A stretch of DNA of 64,000 bases from Pseudomonas iranensis. GTDB taxonomy: Bacteria > Pseudomonadota > Gammaproteobacteria > Pseudomonadales > Pseudomonadaceae. The stretch lies in NCBI RefSeq assembly GCF_014268585.2, contig NZ_CP077092.1, positions 1,798,001 through 1,862,000 on the forward strand, read 5' to 3'. The notes beneath the pieces were generated by a model. That model searched no databases. It was not told the DNA's origin and saw only the letters and a program-made list of their open reading frames with translations. Both the position numbers and the translations under genes were made by a program. Positions 62,501-64,000 of this stretch are shown piece by piece. Each line of letters starts with the position of its first letter. Position 1 is the stretch's first letter.

Positions 62501-63180
62501 ACATGGAGCGTATGGTGCGCCGAGCGATCGGCCTGTGCGATCGCGTGGTCGTTTCAACCGCGCCGCTGGCCAACGCGCTGTCGGACATGCACCACGACAT
62601 ACGCGTGGTGCCGAACATGTTGGCTCAGGACTTGTGGGGACACCTGCGCAGCCAGCGTCGCACCTCGAAAAAGCCCCGTGTCGGCTGGGGGGGCGGCACC
62701 AGTCACCATGGCGATCTGGCAGTGATCGCCGACGTGGTGCGCGAACTGGCCAACGAAGTCGACTGGGTTTTCTTCGGCATGTGCCCGGATGATTTGCTGC
62801 CGTACATGCATGAGTTTCACGGAGTGATCCCGCTGGATGTCTATCCGGCAAAACTGGCCAGCCTGAACCTCGATCTGGCGCTGGCACCGCTGGAGTTCCA
62901 CATCTTCAACGACTGCAAGAGTAATCTGCGGCTGCTCGAGTATGGCGCCTGCGGTTTTCCGGTGGTCTGCACCGATACCGAGGCCTATCGCGGCTACTTG
63001 CCGTGCACCCGGGTCAAGACCAACACGACCGATGAGTGGCTGCAAGCGATCCGCATGCATCTGGCTGACCCGGATGCCAGTTATCGCATGGGCGATGAAC
63101 TGCGTGAGGTGGTGCTGCGAGACTATGTTCTGCGCGGCGATAACTTGCGCCATTGGGAGTATGGCTGGCTGGCGGATTGA
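59593..63180 (+). CDS. Large multi-domain glycosyltransferase, probable flagellin glycosylation
   Basis: 1195 residues with at least three domains. A GT2 domain at about 1-240 has VSIAIPAFNPRFFERTLNSA and the DXD-like FLCDDDLLYS. A degenerate GT2-like part spans about 340-560 (YLLQPGDRPVAPALL, SDEGS), and a second GT2 about 570-830 (PLVSVIIVTQDQTAALQRCV, LVDNGSES). A GT4/GT1-like part is at about 870-1190, with VGWGGGTSHHGDLAVI and the C-terminal motif SNLRLLEYGACGFPVVCTDT. The start is a GTG without a clear ribosome site. It follows flgL; in fluorescent pseudomonads such genes next to flagellin modify flagellin with glycans. The sugar and acceptor are inferred, not shown. Confidence 0.85.
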   Translation: MNSLPLVSIAIPAFNPRFFERTLNSAVSQTYSNLDIVVCDDSRGDEIKDIVSLVMEQTGAQVRYVRNPQTLGLVGNLKACLEQARGEFIKFLCDDDLLYSACIEQQAHELQREEVSLVIAQRLLWDANDIILPARLENSSLSPVSALLKGDDVLSIFEKFPVNVLGGFSSALFRRADVAELLPALTEAGACFVATLDFALYVCLLRRGNMVTSNNVLSAERLYPERLSAQQPMKDAAEVEREWLSQMLKVRSGESAPAKGWVRYVRLTSADESPRVWEELPLSRTLGTKQSRQELGVGVDSFSFGELYAQWLACRVLTETQRQWLPETLAGWPQQPRIVPIVIDAQGSRDGLERTLQALAAQDYPPELVLVLSVACTEAVLQDRVFHMPLQDDGLEQINTLLPQLEGADWFYLLQPGDRPVAPALLVMADRIAHSRSLTCLYSDEGSVRDGESAEPAFKPDFNLDLMRSYPYVGRALAFQRERFLALGGFAPTFAELAPHDMLWRMVESDGLQVVGHIAEVLLESKFDLSQWLTEPGVVEQSPRILEAHLQRLGIAHEIRQNGLLNRVDYRHAQRPLVSVIIVTQDQTAALQRCVETLLEKTAYTEYELLLVDNGSESAEALAWLDGMAQLGSDRIRVLRYAQKGDAVAVHNFAARQARGEYVLMLNAFAVITQADWLDELLNHAQRPEVGVVGAKLFNPDGGVLHAGLILGLNGPAGLPFYGQPMQSDGYMHRLQAVHDLSAVGGDCMMIRKSVFEAAGGLDEQDFKQTLSVVDLCLRIGRDGYLVVMNPHAVLAVGTQPVIAATEQEQAQHAEEKDTFYQRWLPLVARDPAYNVNLTLQGVGASNFSLEPGLRTGWSAFSKAQLPNVLAVPINASAIGHYRMSQPMIELEAANRAEGRVCYGLPSIIDIERQSPDVIVLQGRYSEHAIDEIPPLKKFFNARRIFELDDYVIDVPHRNAHIRNMPGKSDMERMVRRAIGLCDRVVVSTAPLANALSDMHHDIRVVPNMLAQDLWGHLRSQRRTSKKPRVGWGGGTSHHGDLAVIADVVRELANEVDWVFFGMCPDDLLPYMHEFHGVIPLDVYPAKLASLNLDLALAPLEFHIFNDCKSNLRLLEYGACGFPVVCTDTEAYRGYLPCTRVKTNTTDEWLQAIRMHLADPDASYRMGDELREVVLRDYVLRGDNLRHWEYGWLAD

Positions 63181-63201
63181 ATTGCCCGCAAGGCTTCATT
63201 G

Positions 63202-63229
63202 AAAGGCGATCTCTCGGGTCGCCTTTTTC
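63202..63229 (+). terminator. Rho-independent terminator after the glycosyltransferase gene
   Basis: AAAGGCGA / TCGCCTTT stem with T5, loop TCTCTCGGG, 22 bp after the stop codon. Confidence 0.85.
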
Positions 63230-63334
63230 ACAGGTTCATTGATTTGTTTGAGTCGATCAGCGAGGGAATGCGCTCCGGACAGGCAACGCCCGCACTGACA
63301 GATCCGGTTTCAACAACCACGCAAGGAAGATGCA

Positions 63335-64000
63335 ATGACAATTGTGAATGGAACGAGTGAAGCGGATGTCCTGCTGGGCACCGACAGCGATGACCAACTC
63401 TATGGATTGGAGGCGGATGATGTCCTGCTGGCAAGTACAGGATCGGATGAGCTTGATGGCGGCGACGGCTTCGACACCGCGAATTACTACGCAATAACCT
63501 CTGGAATCAACGTCGAACTGGCCGACGATACAAGTACCGTCGCCGGCCCCGACGGCAAGCTCGATACGCTGGTGTCCGTTGAGAAGATCGTCGGGACGTT
63601 TTCCAACGATACGTTCACCAGTTCGGTAGCCGGCGTGACGCTGGAAGGCAGCAGCGGTGACGATGTCTACATCGTCACCGCTGAAGACGTGACCATCGTC
63701 GAGGAAGACTGGGGCGGCTACGACGAACTGCGCACCAGCCTCAACAGCATCAAGATGGCCGGCTTCGTCGAGAAACTGACCTTCACGGGTACCGGTGATT
63801 TCAAGGCATACGGCAGTGACACCGACAACGAGATCATCGCTGGTGCCGGTAATGACTGGCTGTGGGGTGGTGATGGTGCAGATCATTTCGTCGGGGGGGA
63901 CGGTTACGACACCGTCAGCTACAGCGACAGCCTTGAAGGGGTACGAGTCGAAGACTTCACCAACCATGACGGCCTGACCATCGCCTATGGCGATATTTTT
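63335..64000 (+). CDS. RTX (hemolysin-type) calcium-binding protein, 3' end outside window
   Basis: An open frame from ATG 63335 (AAGGAAG upstream) to the window edge, 222 codons without a stop. It begins MTIVNGTSEADVLLGTDSDD and holds RTX-type repeats: QLYGLEADDVLLAST, DELDGGDGFDTANYY, and IIAGAGNDWLWGGDGADHFVGG, each with the GGxGxDxL pattern. Peptides of this kind bind Ca2+ outside the cell and leave by a type I system; the secretion signal would lie beyond the edge. No signal peptide is present, as expected. Substrate binding or enzyme domains cannot be judged from this part. The gene sits between flagellar genes and whatever lies beyond 64000. Confidence 0.85.
   Translation, partial: MTIVNGTSEADVLLGTDSDDQLYGLEADDVLLASTGSDELDGGDGFDTANYYAITSGINVELADDTSTVAGPDGKLDTLVSVEKIVGTFSNDTFTSSVAGVTLEGSSGDDVYIVTAEDVTIVEEDWGGYDELRTSLNSIKMAGFVEKLTFTGTGDFKAYGSDTDNEIIAGAGNDWLWGGDGADHFVGGDGYDTVSYSDSLEGVRVEDFTNHDGLTIAYGDIF

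Overview
The window is chromosomal DNA from a Pseudomonas of the P. fluorescens group. The basis is high-GC codon use, gene families and gene order typical of the genus (a PA3197-PA3206-like run of scpB, scpA, yciO, PHP, yciB, yciI and a Cpx-like two-component system, plus phhR/phhABC and flgFGHIJKL), and many copies of the intergenic palindromes (REP/REPIN) common in this group. It is mostly core genome. One insertion sequence of the IS481 family is present. I found no tRNA, rRNA, CRISPR array or prophage.

Layout. 0-0.6 kb: 3' part of a DTW-domain tRNA-modification gene. 0.7-13.4 kb: a biofilm adhesin locus, with a three-gene type I secretion system (HlyD-type adaptor, ABC exporter, TolC-type outer membrane protein) on the minus strand, divergent from a 2373-residue LapA/MapA-type RTX adhesin with an N-terminal retention module and a TAAG protease site. 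13.5-28.8 kb: housekeeping and regulatory genes (YbaN, UPF0149, RecQ, MarR, FimV-like, PlpD-like patatin autotransporter, SelW-like, EamA, LpxH-like, HD hydrolase, DUF962, AraC, TrkH, nitroreductase). 29.0-30.3 kb: IS481-family element inserted inside a palindromic repeat with a 5-bp target duplication. 30.3-33.7 kb: Cpx-like envelope-stress system (coiled-coil membrane protein, response regulator, CpxP/Spy-like protein, sensor kinase). 33.9-39.9 kb: YciI, YciB, PHP phosphoesterase, YciO, ScpA, ScpB, DUF1289, RluB.

40.2-42.2 kb is the least ordinary part. It holds a 45-codon peptide gene followed by a long perfect hairpin and an M29-like aminopeptidase gene on the minus strand. On the plus strand there are two very short ORFs, each with an AANAANAA (Hfq/Crc-type) motif at its ribosome binding site, leading into an aroP aromatic amino acid permease. 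The second short ORF is a 20-codon Trp-containing leader. 43.9-50.7 kb: arfB, an MFS transporter, two small ORFs, then phenylalanine catabolism (phhA, phhB, phhC) divergent from its activator phhR. 51.0-59.5 kb: flagellar operon flgFGHIJKL behind a sigma-54 promoter. 59.6-63.2 kb: a 1195-residue multi-domain glycosyltransferase, probably acting on flagellin. 63.3-64.0 kb: start of a second RTX calcium-binding protein, cut by the window edge.

Functional themes are surface attachment and motility (adhesin plus exporter, flagellar rod/ring/hook-filament junction, glycosyltransferase), aromatic amino acid uptake and degradation (aroP, phh genes, with Crc-type and TyrR-type sites), and envelope stress control. 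All functions are inferred from reading sequence motifs; no database search was run.
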